Shown piece after piece: positions 17,635-26,214 of a DNA stretch of 64,000 bases. The stretch is from Bradyrhizobium diazoefficiens (GTDB taxonomy: Bacteria; Pseudomonadota; Alphaproteobacteria; Rhizobiales; Xanthobacteraceae). The stretch is from positions 62,001 to 126,000 of the forward strand of contig NZ_JAFCJJ010000011.1 in NCBI RefSeq assembly GCF_018131015.1, written 5' to 3'. The notes under the pieces were generated by a model that saw nothing but the letters and a program-made list of their open reading frames with translations, had not been told where the DNA came from and searched no databases. The position numbers and the translations under genes were made by a program. How positions within the stretch are numbered: position 1 is the stretch's first letter; each line of letters starts with the position of its first letter.

Positions 17635-18576
17635 TCACTTGCGTGAGGAGTAGATGACGCCTGCGCTGGTCTCCACCACCAGGCGCCCGTTCTCGGTCTT
17701 GATCTCCTCGACACGGCCGAGGCCGGGCACCTGCTGTCCCAGCACGATCTCGACGACGCCGTTCGGGCTCTGCAGGATTGCAATTCCCTCATAGGCCTGT
17801 CGGACCGACCAGCCCTTGACCACCTTTCGCGGCGGCCCAGCGCGTTCGGCCGGAGACACCGAACCTGTCACCTCGGGCGCGGCGATCGAGGCCATCATTG
17901 GCATCCCCGCCGACGACGCCGCCGGCTGGGAGCCCGCCGCCGCGGGCACCGGCGTCTGCGCCAGCGCGAGCTTGTCGAGCTTCGCCGTCGAGGACGAGCT
18001 CACCCGTTCGATGCGATCCAGGTTCTCGGCGAACCGGCCGAAGCGATCGCTCGTCGCCTTGCTCGATTGGTCGACCGCGGTGCGCAAGCCATCGAGATTC
18101 TCCGACACGCCGGACACCTGCTTGCGCAGCTGCGCGACGGTCTCGCGCAGAGTCCTGATCTCCGTATTGGCCGCAGTGTTGGTCTGGCCCGGCTGTGTGG
18201 CGGTGAGATAGACGATCACGCCGGTGCACGCGCTCACCACGAGCCCCACGGTGACCGCCAGCGCCGCGAGCGGCATGACCCATGCCGGACGCGGCGGCGG
18301 CGGCTTGGCCACGATCACGGCCGGAGGCACGACCGTCGTCACAGGCTTCTGGATCGCCATCTTGTCGAGGCGCGCCTTGGCGCGAATGCGCTTGAGGCCC
18401 TCGAGCGCTTCCTTGGCCATGACTTCATCATTCGTCGCCGCCGCAGGACGCTTGGCTGCAGCAGGTTTGGCCGCCCGCGTGGCATCGACCTTCGCGTCAC
18501 GCGCTTCCGGCGCCGGCTTCGTGGCGGCAGACGCATCCGCGGTCTCGTTGGGACGAGCTTTGCCATCGGACGACAT
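17635..18576 (-). CDS. Membrane-anchored coiled-coil protein of unknown function
   Basis: A 313-residue protein that I do not recognise as a named family. It has an Ala/Lys/Pro-rich cytoplasmic region (1-98), one membrane segment (about 102-125, MPLAALAVTVGLVVSACTGVI), a heptad-rich stretch (about 138-205: LRETVAQLRKQVSGVSENLD), an Ala/Pro-rich linker and a compact C-terminal domain of about 65 residues (VVKGWSVRQAYEGIAILQS to the end). The C-terminal domain resembles in outline the small beta domains that follow coiled coils in envelope proteins, but no function is claimed. It converges with the MarR gene. Confidence 0.7.
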   Translation of the reverse strand: MSSDGKARPNETADASAATKPAPEARDAKVDATRAAKPAAAKRPAAATNDEVMAKEALEGLKRIRAKARLDKMAIQKPVTTVVPPAVIVAKPPPPRPAWVMPLAALAVTVGLVVSACTGVIVYLTATQPGQTNTAANTEIRTLRETVAQLRKQVSGVSENLDGLRTAVDQSSKATSDRFGRFAENLDRIERVSSSSTAKLDKLALAQTPVPAAAGSQPAASSAGMPMMASIAAPEVTGSVSPAERAGPPRKVVKGWSVRQAYEGIAILQSPNGVVEIVLGQQVPGLGRVEEIKTENGRLVVETSAGVIYSSRK

Positions 18577-19381
18577 ATGAAAATGCTCCGTTCAGTTCGA
18601 TCTTTCGAACGGAAGCTAGTTGCCGAAGCTTGCCCGAAACGTGCGCACCGAAAAGCTCTTCGTCAGGTGCGATGCAAGGCCGAATAAGTTCGAATACGGC
18701 CCTCACGCGTTGAGAGTGCGACTCGAAAGACACACACGTGCCGTGAATTCGTCAAACTGGAGACTCGCAACACTACGTGAGGCGAATTGTCGCAGGCTTA
18801 TGCACAACGTTGTGCGTCCATTCGAGGTCGAAAATCGATCGAGGCGCGCGATCGGCAATTTCGTCGAAAACAGCTGGAATTCTCGGGGGCTCAGGAACTA
18901 TAGAAACGTCACGATGCACAACTAGTTTAATTCCAAAATCAATTGATAAGGCTAAGTATATCAAGAAACGAAACGATACAAACCAACAGCATCAAGCAGA
19001 TGTAGCAACAGCTTCGCGCCCCGCGCTTGATCGGGAATCGGCAATTGTTACGGTCTTAGTCAAGTGATTCTCGCCGGTCGCGAGGAGATCTACACAGTTC
19101 AGTAGCGGCCCGGATAAACAACCTGGCGGAACTGTTCTAGGTGAGGGTCTCAGTTCGCTCCGCGGGGTGATTCGCAAAACACCCGCCGGGCCTCACGTCG
19201 TAAGCGTTTCAGTTTCGAGTCGAAGTAACAGGCCTGCGAAATGCAGGCACTGAATGCGTTGGGCTGCCCGCGAGTAGAAACAGGGGTTCGCGGGACGGAT
19301 ACGTCAATCAGCATTGTTGCGAAGCCGGGTATCACAACAACCAGCCGGCCGCAGCACATGCGAAACAGGGGCAAGAAACTG
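18577..19381. other. Long intergenic region upstream of lafR, 805 bases
   Basis: No supported gene. The part around 18,890-19,000 is distinctly A/T-rich compared with the rest of the window. A perfect TTCGAGTCGAA palindrome lies at 19214-19224. A flagellar master regulator with a long upstream region usually integrates several signals, so promoters and regulator sites are expected here, but none is certain by eye. Confidence 0.45.
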
Positions 19382-20164
19382 ATGTATATTATCGTTGATG
19401 ATCGCGAGAGCGTCACGAACAGCTACGTTTCAGGGCTGGTTCGCGAGGGCGTGTCGTCGATCGGCTTCTCCTCGGGAGAATTCTGGGACTGGCTGCAGTC
19501 AGCAAGTGAATCGGACCTCGCTGCGGTCGACGCCTTCCTTCTTGGGGATTGCGATGCCCGCGGCAGCCTGCCGCGTGCGATGCGCAAGCGGTCCGCGGCT
19601 CCCATCATCGCCATGAGCAGCCAGAAGATGCTCAAGAACACTCTCGAACTGTTCGAGTCAGGCGTGGACGACGTGGTTCACGTCCCCGTCCATCTTCGCG
19701 AGATTCTCGCCCGGACGGCCGCGATCGCGCGCCGCCGGGTGGGCGACCTGCCGAAGCCCTGCGAGACCAGGATCCAGGTCTTCTTCAACGGACGCGACCC
19801 CGAGATCGGCGGTCACGCCCTCACCCTGCCCCGCCGCGAACTGCGCATTCTCGAATACATGGTCGCCAACCACGGCAAGTGGATCACCAAGACGCAGATC
19901 TTCAACGCGGTCTACGGCATCTTCGAGTCGACGTTCGACGAGAGCGTGATCGAAAGCCACGTCAGCAAGCTTCGCAAGAAGCTCCGCGACCGCCTCGGTT
20001 TCGATGCGATCGTGGCCCGGCGCTACGTCGGATATCGTCTCAACATTCCGACCGAAGACACCATTGACCTGCCGCCGATGCAGGACCTCGGCGAAGTCGG
20101 TATCCTGATGAGCCGGGCGCATACCGCCCAGGCGGCCTACCCCGCCGGAAACTTACGCAGCTAA
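19382..20164 (+). CDS. lafR: LafR/FtcR/Rem-type flagellar master regulator
   Basis: A 260-residue OmpR-type two-domain regulator: receiver-like domain (1-118) and winged-helix domain (about 128-221, PRRELRILEYMVANHGKWITKTQ then ESHVSKLRKKLRDRLG). It begins MYIIVDDRES, like the orphan flagellar activators FtcR (Brucella), Rem (Sinorhizobium) and LafR (Bradyrhizobium). The acidic pair Asp6-Asp7 is kept, but the phospho-acceptor position is Gly55 (FLLGD) and the conserved Lys is Val101 (DDVVHVPV), so phosphorylation is unlikely. No histidine kinase is adjacent. The start at 19382 fits the receiver; an open frame extends 47 codons upstream without support. It probably activates the flagellar operons to its right. 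Confidence 0.88.
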   Translation: MYIIVDDRESVTNSYVSGLVREGVSSIGFSSGEFWDWLQSASESDLAAVDAFLLGDCDARGSLPRAMRKRSAAPIIAMSSQKMLKNTLELFESGVDDVVHVPVHLREILARTAAIARRRVGDLPKPCETRIQVFFNGRDPEIGGHALTLPRRELRILEYMVANHGKWITKTQIFNAVYGIFESTFDESVIESHVSKLRKKLRDRLGFDAIVARRYVGYRLNIPTEDTIDLPPMQDLGEVGILMSRAHTAQAAYPAGNLRS

Positions 20165-20209
20165 GCATGATCCTTTCGGAAAACCGCTTCACACTTTTCC
20201 GGATCATGC
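20165..20209. repeat. Short dispersed-type palindrome after lafR
   Basis: A 45-base imperfect inverted repeat beginning GCATGATCCTTTCGGAAAAC and ending TTTTCCGGATCATGC, directly after the lafR stop codon. I recognise it as similar to short palindromes common in Bradyrhizobium intergenic regions; copy number cannot be checked here. It can also form a hairpin in the lafR transcript. Confidence 0.65.
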
Positions 20210-20234
20210 CCTAAACGGCGATACGAAACGACAC

Positions 20235-20265
20235 GGCCTCTGCGGGAAAGATCCCCGCAGAGGCC
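20235..20265. terminator. Terminator hairpin between convergent genes
   Basis: GGCCTCTGCGGG and CCCGCAGAGGCC form a perfect 12-bp stem with a 7-base loop. It lies between the 3' ends of lafR (plus) and the long flgE operon (minus), and can serve both. The plus strand continues with GTTTTC. Confidence 0.8.
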
Positions 20266-20322
20266 GGTGCGTTTTCAGGGTACGGACAGAGCGATGCCGG
20301 CGCGGCCTTGCAGCGCGCCTCG

Positions 20323-20781
20323 TCACGGCTTCTGCTGGAATTCTTCCTTGGAGACGTAGTTGAAGTCCTCGACCAGCACGTCCTGGATGACGTCGGCCTG
20401 CATGCGCTCATTGACGCGCTGCTTGACGGCCGCAGTGAGGATGGTCAGGTCGTAACGGGCGAGCTTCCTGAAGTCGAGGCGCTCATCGGCGTAGATCCGG
20501 CGGAAGACCTCGTCCACGACGAACGGCTCCGGCGGGATCGTAAGCTGGCGCATGGTCCGCGCTTCCACGGTGTAGACGAAGCGCGCGACGATGTAACCCT
20601 GCACGCTGCCGTTCTCGACCATGGGAATGCTCAGCGGCCGCGTCTTGTGGTATTGCAGTCCGTCGAGATATTCCTCCTTTTGCGCCAGCGTGGTGCCGTT
20701 TTCCTTCCAATAGGCCACGCCATAGCTCGTGCCCGCGGTGAGAATGCACGCCCAGAGCCCGGCCAGCACGACCCTGATCAT
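20323..20781 (-). CDS. Membrane-anchored FliL-like small protein, last gene of flgE operon
   Basis: A 152-residue protein with an N-terminal membrane anchor (about residues 3-24) and an extracytoplasmic domain. The order of elements (GYIVARFVYTVEA, FVVDEVFRRIY, then a long helix RYDLTILTAAVKQRVNERM and VIQDVLVEDFNYVSKEEF) resembles the stomatin-like domain of FliL, the stator-associated protein. This is a structural resemblance judged by eye. A separate, more typical fliL is present at 41866. It overlaps the preceding gene by 4 bases, so it is translationally coupled to the flagellar operon. Confidence 0.65.
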   Translation of the reverse strand: MIRVVLAGLWACILTAGTSYGVAYWKENGTTLAQKEEYLDGLQYHKTRPLSIPMVENGSVQGYIVARFVYTVEARTMRQLTIPPEPFVVDEVFRRIYADERLDFRKLARYDLTILTAAVKQRVNERMQADVIQDVLVEDFNYVSKEEFQQKP

Positions 20782-21284
20782 TTTCCGTCCCGCGCGGCGC
20801 GGCCGCTATAGGTCCCGTCCGACTCGGCATCCCGGACCGCCTTGACGATGATCGCCGCGACCTCGCGCACCGCATCATAGTGCATCTCGAGGACGGCGCG
20901 GTTGCGCTCGAGCTTCTGGCGCAGCCGCTGGACCTGCGTGGTGACCTCGACTTCGTTGCCGAGATGCATCCGGGCGCGCATCAGGCGGACGAATTCCAGC
21001 ATGCCGCGGCTCTTGCGCGCGCTGAACTCGTCGAAGTCGACCCTGTTGCCGCTGGTGAGGGCGGCGGTCTCCTCCTCGACGATGGTCTCGAGGCGGACGA
21101 TCGCCGCCAGGAGGCCGCGCAGCTCCTCCGATCTCGTATCGCCGTCATCGGGCACAGCCTCGCTGTCGAGAACCGGCAGCAGCGCGGGCAGCAGCGTCCG
21201 CTCCGGCGCAGCGTCCATCGTCGCCCCGGTCATCATGTTCGGCTGGTCGATCGCCGCAGCCGTCATTGCTTCATTTGCCTGCAT
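20778..21284 (-). CDS. FlgN-like flagellar export chaperone candidate
   Basis: A 168-residue soluble protein, mostly helical. The central stretch LETIVEEETAALTSGNRVDFDEFSARKSRGMLEFVRLMR (given in pieces, residues about 67-105) has the helix-turn-helix outline of FlgN-type chaperones, which escort FlgK and FlgL to the export gate. FlgK and FlgL are encoded upstream in the same operon. Sequence identity to FlgN is low, so the call rests on pattern and context. It overlaps the next gene by 4 bases. Confidence 0.6.
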   Translation of the reverse strand: MQANEAMTAAAIDQPNMMTGATMDAAPERTLLPALLPVLDSEAVPDDGDTRSEELRGLLAAIVRLETIVEEETAALTSGNRVDFDEFSARKSRGMLEFVRLMRARMHLGNEVEVTTQVQRLRQKLERNRAVLEMHYDAVREVAAIIVKAVRDAESDGTYSGRAARDGK

Positions 21285-21326
21285 AGGAAATTTGACCCCT
21301 CAATCTCTGTCACCGTTTTCCGGCCG

Positions 21327-21779
21327 TTATCCGGCCTTGTCCGAAATATCGCGAACTTCCGATCGGCCAGCCGCAAGCTGCCTGGCAATGCCGATCCCCT
21401 TACCTTGCGCAAGCTGATTGCCGAGCTGTTCCGCCAGCATCGACTTCCAGACGCTGCCGGCGGTCCCCTTGCCGAACACCTCCGAATCCTTCGGCAGCAT
21501 GGTGTCGACGAAGCTCTGCAGGATGAACGCCTCGAACTTGCGGTACACCTCGCCGGGTCCCGGCGCCTTGATGATCTTCACCGGCGCCGCATTCGGCGTG
21601 GCTGATTGCGCCTCGCTCGTCCTTGCCGCCGCCCTGTTGAATTCGGCCTCCATGGTGGCGGCAAAGTCGGCACTCGGCGACTTCAGGGCATCGAGCTTCG
21701 CCGTCGCCGTGCGCTGGGCCACGGGATCGGCGGCATCCAGGACGTCGAGAACGAGGTCGGGTGTCGCGGTCACGATCAT
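21327..21779 (-). CDS. flgJ: FlgJ-like rod-binding protein
   Basis: A 150-residue protein matching only the N-terminal rod-binding domain of FlgJ (YRKFEAFILQSFVDTMLP and VWKSMLAEQLGNQLAQG, residues about 80-135). The peptidoglycan hydrolase domain found in enterobacterial FlgJ is absent, as usual in alphaproteobacteria. The muramidase activity may come from the transglycosylase encoded at 30524. The protein acts in the periplasm as a scaffold for rod assembly. It overlaps the upstream gene by 4 bases. Confidence 0.85.
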   Translation of the reverse strand: MIVTATPDLVLDVLDAADPVAQRTATAKLDALKSPSADFAATMEAEFNRAAARTSEAQSATPNAAPVKIIKAPGPGEVYRKFEAFILQSFVDTMLPKDSEVFGKGTAGSVWKSMLAEQLGNQLAQGKGIGIARQLAAGRSEVRDISDKAG

Positions 21780-22195
21780 GGTTTGGTCCCGCTGGCTGGC
21801 CGTGGCGTCCAGTTGCGCACGGCAGGGCTTATTCCCGTCATCTCCTCGAGCGTACGCTTCTCGGCGTCACGAAGCTTGTCGGCGAGCGCCGCCTTCGCCA
21901 CCTCCTCGAACTGCTTCACGCGCCTGCTTTCGGAGCGAACCTGCTCGAACTGCTGCAGGGCCTGCGCCTTCAGGGCACGCGCCCCGACGCTCGTCGTGGC
22001 CAGGCGGCGCGCGATCGACGCGCTCGACGAACCGGCCGGCAACTCGGTGCCGTTCAGGGCGCCGACCAGATAGACCTGCTCATCTTCCAAGGCCTGCTCC
22101 CGCTGCCGCAAATGTGCGAGCTGCCATTCGGACAGCCGAAGCTGCAGCTTCACCAGCGAGACCATTCGAGCAAGCTTGTCCGCGCGCGACATCAT
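21776..22195 (-). CDS. Coiled-coil protein, FliJ-like candidate
   Basis: A 139-residue, charged, almost entirely helical protein (RMVSLVKLQLRLSEWQLAHL, then QVRSESRRVKQFEEVAKAAL). FliJ, the general chaperone that activates the FlhA export gate through the FliI ATPase, has exactly this size and composition, and no other FliJ is seen in the cluster. The gene sits 6 bases after fliR and is coupled to flgJ. Function is inferred from size, coiled coil and position only. Confidence 0.6.
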   Translation of the reverse strand: MMSRADKLARMVSLVKLQLRLSEWQLAHLRQREQALEDEQVYLVGALNGTELPAGSSSASIARRLATTSVGARALKAQALQQFEQVRSESRRVKQFEEVAKAALADKLRDAEKRTLEEMTGISPAVRNWTPRPASGTKP

Positions 22196-22201
22196 GACCC
22201 G

Positions 22202-22954
22202 TCACCCCGCCAGAAAGGACGACACGCCGAGCATGAACTGCGTCAGCAGCTCGTCGCTGGTGAGGTACAGCAGCAGGAACCCGCCGAACAGAACGAAGGG
22301 CGTCGAGATGAAATAGACCGGAATCGCCGGCGTCAGCTTGTTGACGAGGCCGATCGCGAAGTTGACGATGACGGAATAGACGATGAAGGGGCTGGTGATG
22401 CGCAGCGTCAGCACGAAAGCCTCCGACAGCCGGCTCGCGACCTGGTTCAGCGCCATCTCGCCGCTCAGCCGCTGGCCGGGCTGCCAGACGTCGTAGGAGT
22501 TCATCAGGCCGCGCAGCACCTGCCAGTGCTGGTCGGTCAGGAAGAACAGCGTGGTGACGGAAGCCATGATCAGCGGCACCAGGGCCGGCGCCGGATCGGT
22601 GTCGCCGACCGGCGTTCCGGGGATGCTGGACAGCCCGGCCGCGCTCGCCATCATGGTTGCCATGGTCTGCAGCGCGAGGAAGAACACGCGACCGCCGAGG
22701 CCGATGACGCTGCCGACCACGAGCTCGGAGCAGATCAGGAGCGCGAGCGTCATCGGCGCCGCGTTCTGCGTCAGGGGTTGCAGGATTGCGATCAGAATCG
22801 GCGTCAGCGCGAATGTCGTGACCAACGCCACGAAGAGGCGGACCTGCGGCGGCAGGATGACGCTGGAAAAGCCGGGCACCAGCATCAGGCAGGCGCCGAT
22901 ACGGCAGAACACGATGAACGTGACAAGCACGCTGTCGGTGAGGCCGTTGATCAC
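22202..22954 (-). CDS. fliR: Flagellar export gate protein FliR
   Basis: A 250-residue inner-membrane protein with about six hydrophobic segments ([17 protein letters not shown] near 12-28 is the FliR signature) and the conserved [14 protein letters not shown]. FliR forms the export-gate core with FliP and FliQ. The start is GTG at 22954, sharing bases with the TGA of flhA (GTGA overlap) and preceded by GGAG 7 bases upstream; longer open frames in this phase are shadows of flhA. Confidence 0.95.
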   Translation of the reverse strand: MINGLTDSVLVTFIVFCRIGACLMLVPGFSSVILPPQVRLFVALVTTFALTPILIAILQPLTQNAAPMTLALLICSELVVGSVIGLGGRVFFLALQTMATMMASAAGLSSIPGTPVGDTDPAPALVPLIMASVTTLFFLTDQHWQVLRGLMNSYDVWQPGQRLSGEMALNQVASRLSEAFVLTLRITSPFIVYSVIVNFAIGLVNKLTPAIPVYFISTPFVLFGGFLLLYLTSDELLTQFMLGVSSFLAG

Positions 22955-25032
22955 GATATGGCTCCGAGCGCCTTGATCTCGGCGCTGCGCGCGACCTCGA
23001 CATGCGACAGGATCGGCAGCGTCGGGAACACCCGTTCCAGGATCATGCGGACATAGGGACGCGCTTCCGGCGTCACCGCGAGCACCACGCTGGTGCCGTC
23101 CTCGGTGAATTTCCGGATCGCGGCACTGGCTTCGGTCGCGAACTGCTCGATCAGCCGCGGGTCGGCGTCGAACTCGACGACGTCGCCCTTGGAGTCGCGC
23201 TTCAGGCTCTGATGGAAGGCGAGATCCCAGCGGTTGCCGAGACGAAGGACGTTGAGCAAGCCGTTGTCGGAGAGGTCGCCGCAGATCTGCTGCGCAAGAC
23301 GCATCCGCACGTGCTCGGCGACCTGCTCGGAGCGCCGGACGTGGGGCGCGATCTCGGCGATCGCTTCGAGGATCAAATGGAGATTCCGGATCGACACCCG
23401 CTCCGCCAGAAGGATCTTCAGGATGGCGAGCAGGCCCGAATAGGAGATCTGCGAGGGGCAGAGGTCCTCCACGAGGCGCTTGTATTCGGGTTCGAGCCGA
23501 TCGATCAGCGCGCGCATGTCCTTGTAGGACAGGAGCTGGGAGAGGTTGGCCCGGAGCACCTCGCTCAGATGCGTGAGCAGCACCGAGAGGTTGTCGACCG
23601 GCTTGCAGCCCTGCCGCTTGACCTCCTCGGTAAAGGCCTCCGTCACCCAAAGCGCCTTCATGCCGAAGGCGGGTTCGATCACCTCGTCGCCGGGCACGTC
23701 GGGCTTGCCGTCCTTGTCCACCAGCACCAGCACCTCGCCGAGCCGCAGCTCGCCGTGGGCGACGCGGGTGTCGTGGATACGGAACTGGTAGCTCTTGGGG
23801 TCGATCGACAGATTGTCGGTCAGCTTGATCTCGGGAATCACGAAGCCGTACTGCTTGGCGAACTTCTTCCGGATCCTTGCCACGCGGTGGGCGAGCTCGT
23901 TGCGCGAGCCCAGCAGATGCACCGAGAGGTGGCCGCCGAGCGACAGCTCGATCTCGGCGGTCTTGAGCGATTCCTTGACGGATTCCTTGGCCTCGGCCTG
24001 GGCGCGCTCTTCGGCCTTGCGCACGTCTTCCTTCTGCTTCAAGGCCGCCTCCCGCTTCGGCAGCGAGTAGCCGACGAAAGCCATGACGCCGCCGAGCAGC
24101 ACGAACGGCGCCATCGGCAGCCCCGGCATCAGGGCGAGCACGCCCATCATCAGCGCCGCGGCCGACACCGCGCGCGGATAGCCGCCGAGCTGGCGCAGCA
24201 CCGCCTGCTCCGCCGAGCCGCGGGTGCCGCCCTTGGAGACCAGCAGGCCCGCCGACAGCGACACGATCAGCGCCGGCATCTGCGACACCAGACCGTCGCC
24301 CACGGAGAGCTTGGTGTAGACGTCGGCGGCGCGCGACAGGGTCAGGCCGTGATGGGTGACGCCGATGATGATGCCGCCGAAAATATTGATGGCGGTGATG
24401 ATCAGGCCGGCGATGGCGTCGCCGCGGACGAATTTCGAGGCACCGTCCATCGCGCCGAAGAACGCGCTTTCTTCCTCGAGCTCGCGGCGCCGGCGCTGCG
24501 CTTCCTTGTCGTCGATCAGGCCGGCCGACAGGTCGGCGTCGATCGCCATCTGCTTGCCGGGGATGGCGTCCAGGGTGAAGCGGGCGCCGACTTCGGCGAT
24601 ACGCGTCGCACCCTTGGTGATCACGACGAAATTCACCGTGACGAGGATCGCGAAGATGATCAGGCCGATGACGAAGTCGCCGCCCATCACGAACTTGGAG
24701 AATCCGGCGACCACGTGGCCGGCAGCCTGCTCGCCCTCGCCGCCGCGCGACAGGATCAGACGCGTGGTCGCGATGTTCAGCGCCAGGCGCAGGATCGTCG
24801 CGATCAGCAGCACGGTCGGGAAGGCGGAGAAATCGAGCGGCCGCTGGATCCACAGCGCGACCATCAGGATCAGCGCCGACAGCGCGATCGAGAAGGCGAG
24901 ACCGAGATCGATCAGGATCGGCGGTATCGGCAGGAACAGGATCGTGAGCATGGCCACGATACCGCCCGCGAAAAAGGCGTCGGCCCCCAGGCGTCGGGGG
25001 GTCGGCAGGCTAGCAGTTAAGGTATCGGCCAT
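22951..25032 (-). CDS. flhA: Flagellar export gate protein FlhA
   Basis: A 693-residue protein: eight hydrophobic segments in the first 330 residues, including [14 protein letters not shown]-like helices and the FHIPEP-family signature around [17 protein letters not shown], a charged linker ([18 protein letters not shown]) and a large cytoplasmic domain (from about residue 355). FlhA forms the nonameric ring that docks substrates and couples proton flow to export. Length agrees with the family (about 690). It is coupled to fliR and follows fliQ after 77 bases. Confidence 0.97.
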   Translation of the reverse strand: MADTLTASLPTPRRLGADAFFAGGIVAMLTILFLPIPPILIDLGLAFSIALSALILMVALWIQRPLDFSAFPTVLLIATILRLALNIATTRLILSRGGEGEQAAGHVVAGFSKFVMGGDFVIGLIIFAILVTVNFVVITKGATRIAEVGARFTLDAIPGKQMAIDADLSAGLIDDKEAQRRRRELEEESAFFGAMDGASKFVRGDAIAGLIITAINIFGGIIIGVTHHGLTLSRAADVYTKLSVGDGLVSQMPALIVSLSAGLLVSKGGTRGSAEQAVLRQLGGYPRAVSAAALMMGVLALMPGLPMAPFVLLGGVMAFVGYSLPKREAALKQKEDVRKAEERAQAEAKESVKESLKTAEIELSLGGHLSVHLLGSRNELAHRVARIRKKFAKQYGFVIPEIKLTDNLSIDPKSYQFRIHDTRVAHGELRLGEVLVLVDKDGKPDVPGDEVIEPAFGMKALWVTEAFTEEVKRQGCKPVDNLSVLLTHLSEVLRANLSQLLSYKDMRALIDRLEPEYKRLVEDLCPSQISYSGLLAILKILLAERVSIRNLHLILEAIAEIAPHVRRSEQVAEHVRMRLAQQICGDLSDNGLLNVLRLGNRWDLAFHQSLKRDSKGDVVEFDADPRLIEQFATEASAAIRKFTEDGTSVVLAVTPEARPYVRMILERVFPTLPILSHVEVARSAEIKALGAIS

Positions 25033-25109
25033 TGGTCACCGGCAGCAGGGTCCGTCCTGGAGTTTGCCGCGGAAAGCTTACGTGGGGGTGGTGGCCGGAG
25101 CTTCGCGGA

Positions 25110-25376
25110 TCAGAAGCCGTGCTCGATCCGCGAATAGACCAGTTCGGTGAAGGTCGAGATATGGGCGCCGATGAAGGAACCCGAAACCGCCACGACCAGC
25201 AGAATGACGATGATCTTCGGAACGAAGGTCAGCGTGACCTCCTGGATCTGGGTCAGGGCCTGGAACAGTGCGATGATGGTACCGACCAGCATCGCCGCGG
25301 CGACCGCGGGGCCGGAGGCTACGATGATGGTCCAGATCGCCGCCTGGACGATGTCGAGGGCGTCACGCTCGTTCAT
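25110..25376 (-). CDS. fliQ: Flagellar export gate protein FliQ
   Basis: An 88-residue protein with two hydrophobic hairpin segments (about 13-38 and 50-73) and the family features ALDIVQAAIWTIIVASGP and FQALTQIQEVTLTFVPKI. It packs around FliP/FliR in the export gate. The gene lies 2 bases after flgD. Confidence 0.95.
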   Translation of the reverse strand: MNERDALDIVQAAIWTIIVASGPAVAAAMLVGTIIALFQALTQIQEVTLTFVPKIIVILLVVAVSGSFIGAHISTFTELVYSRIEHGF

Positions 25377-25378
25377 GG

Positions 25379-25792
25379 CTAGCTCAGCGTGAGGCCGGGT
25401 CCGACCGCGACCTTGGTGCCGTCCTCGAGGGTCGCGATGGAGCCGTCATTGTTGATGGAGACCGACGCGATCTTGCCGCTGAAGGTCGCCCCGGTCGCGT
25501 CGGTGAAGCTGACGGTGCGCCCGATCAGCCCGTCGGCCTGCGTCAGCGACTGCGAGGAGAGCAGCGCATCGAGCTTCTTGTTCGTGTTCGTGGCCTGCTC
25601 CACCGTGGAGAGCTGGGCGAACTGGCTCATATACTGCGACGTGTCCATCGGATTGGTCGGATCCTGGTTCTTCATCTCGGCGATGAGGAGCTGCAGGAAC
25701 ATGTTGTAATCGACGCCGCTGCTCGAGCTGCTCGAGGTGGTCGTGGTCGAATTGACCGTGCTGTTGGCGTTGGTCACGCTGTTGACGTTCAT
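25379..25792 (-). CDS. flgD: Hook-capping protein FlgD (short form)
   Basis: A 137-residue protein with a Ser/Thr-rich secretion N terminus, the FlgD core YNMFLQLLIAEMKNQDPTNP and MSQFAQLSTVEQA (residues about 28-68), and a C-terminal domain ending in DGTKVAVGPGLTLS. It caps the growing hook so that FlgE can polymerise. It is shorter than enterobacterial FlgD (about 230) because the Tudor/FnIII-like part is reduced, as in other Rhizobiales. Confidence 0.92.
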   Translation of the reverse strand: MNVNSVTNANSTVNSTTTTSSSSSSGVDYNMFLQLLIAEMKNQDPTNPMDTSQYMSQFAQLSTVEQATNTNKKLDALLSSQSLTQADGLIGRTVSFTDATGATFSGKIASVSINNDGSIATLEDGTKVAVGPGLTLS

Positions 25793-25806
25793 GTATCTCT
25801 CCGCTG

Positions 25807-26214
25807 TCAGGCAGCCTCGGGGGAAGCGGCGGTGGCGCCAGCCAGGATCGCCTCCTCCACTGGAAACAGCGCCCGGATCCGCTTGAGCGCCTCGAAATAG
25901 CGGGTCGCGCCGACCATTTCGTCGATCGCCGCGAGCCCCGCCAGCATCTCGTGACTTTCGCAGACCGATTGCAGCGCGGCGAAATGCTGCGCGTAAACCG
26001 CTGCAGCCGCGTCCACGTCGGTGGGATTCATCAGCATGAGCTGGACGATGAAGTAGAGCTGACGCATAGCCGTGTTGGCGTCCGCCGCCTGCATGACCTG
26101 CGCTTCGAGCAGGAACATCACGTCGTTGACGAGCTCCAGCGAGACCTTGCGGTCCACGCGCAGCACCGCGCCGTTGATCCAGACCCGTTCTCCCGCCCGC
26201 AAGGATATCTTCAT
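25807..26214 (-). CDS. flbT: Flagellar post-transcriptional regulator FlbT
   Basis: A 135-residue protein starting MKISLRAGERVWINGAVLRV and continuing RKVSLELVNDVMFLLEAQVM, clear FlbT features. In Caulobacter FlbT binds the 5' untranslated region of flagellin mRNA and promotes its decay; in Brucella and Bradyrhizobium its homologues affect flagellin production positively. The ATG at 26214 overlaps the flaF stop by 4 bases; a longer frame to 26394 is a shadow of flaF. The conserved flagellin leaders at 38474, 39715 and 40921 are candidate targets. Confidence 0.94.
   Translation of the reverse strand: MKISLRAGERVWINGAVLRVDRKVSLELVNDVMFLLEAQVMQAADANTAMRQLYFIVQLMLMNPTDVDAAAAVYAQHFAALQSVCESHEMLAGLAAIDEMVGATRYFEALKRIRALFPVEEAILAGATAASPEAA

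Noticed and set aside
18620-19067. Two short open frames upstream of lafR
   Set aside because: No ribosome sites, no hydrophobic or domain pattern, and the region has non-coding composition.
22202-24853. An 883-codon open frame on the minus strand covering fliR and much of flhA
   Set aside because: Only the part after 22954 is FliR; the rest is a high-GC shadow of flhA in another frame with low-complexity Arg/Gly/Ala content.
23002-25020. A 672-codon plus-strand frame antisense to flhA
   Set aside because: Composition rich in His, Arg, Asp and Gly, no domains; typical mirror of a GC-rich gene.
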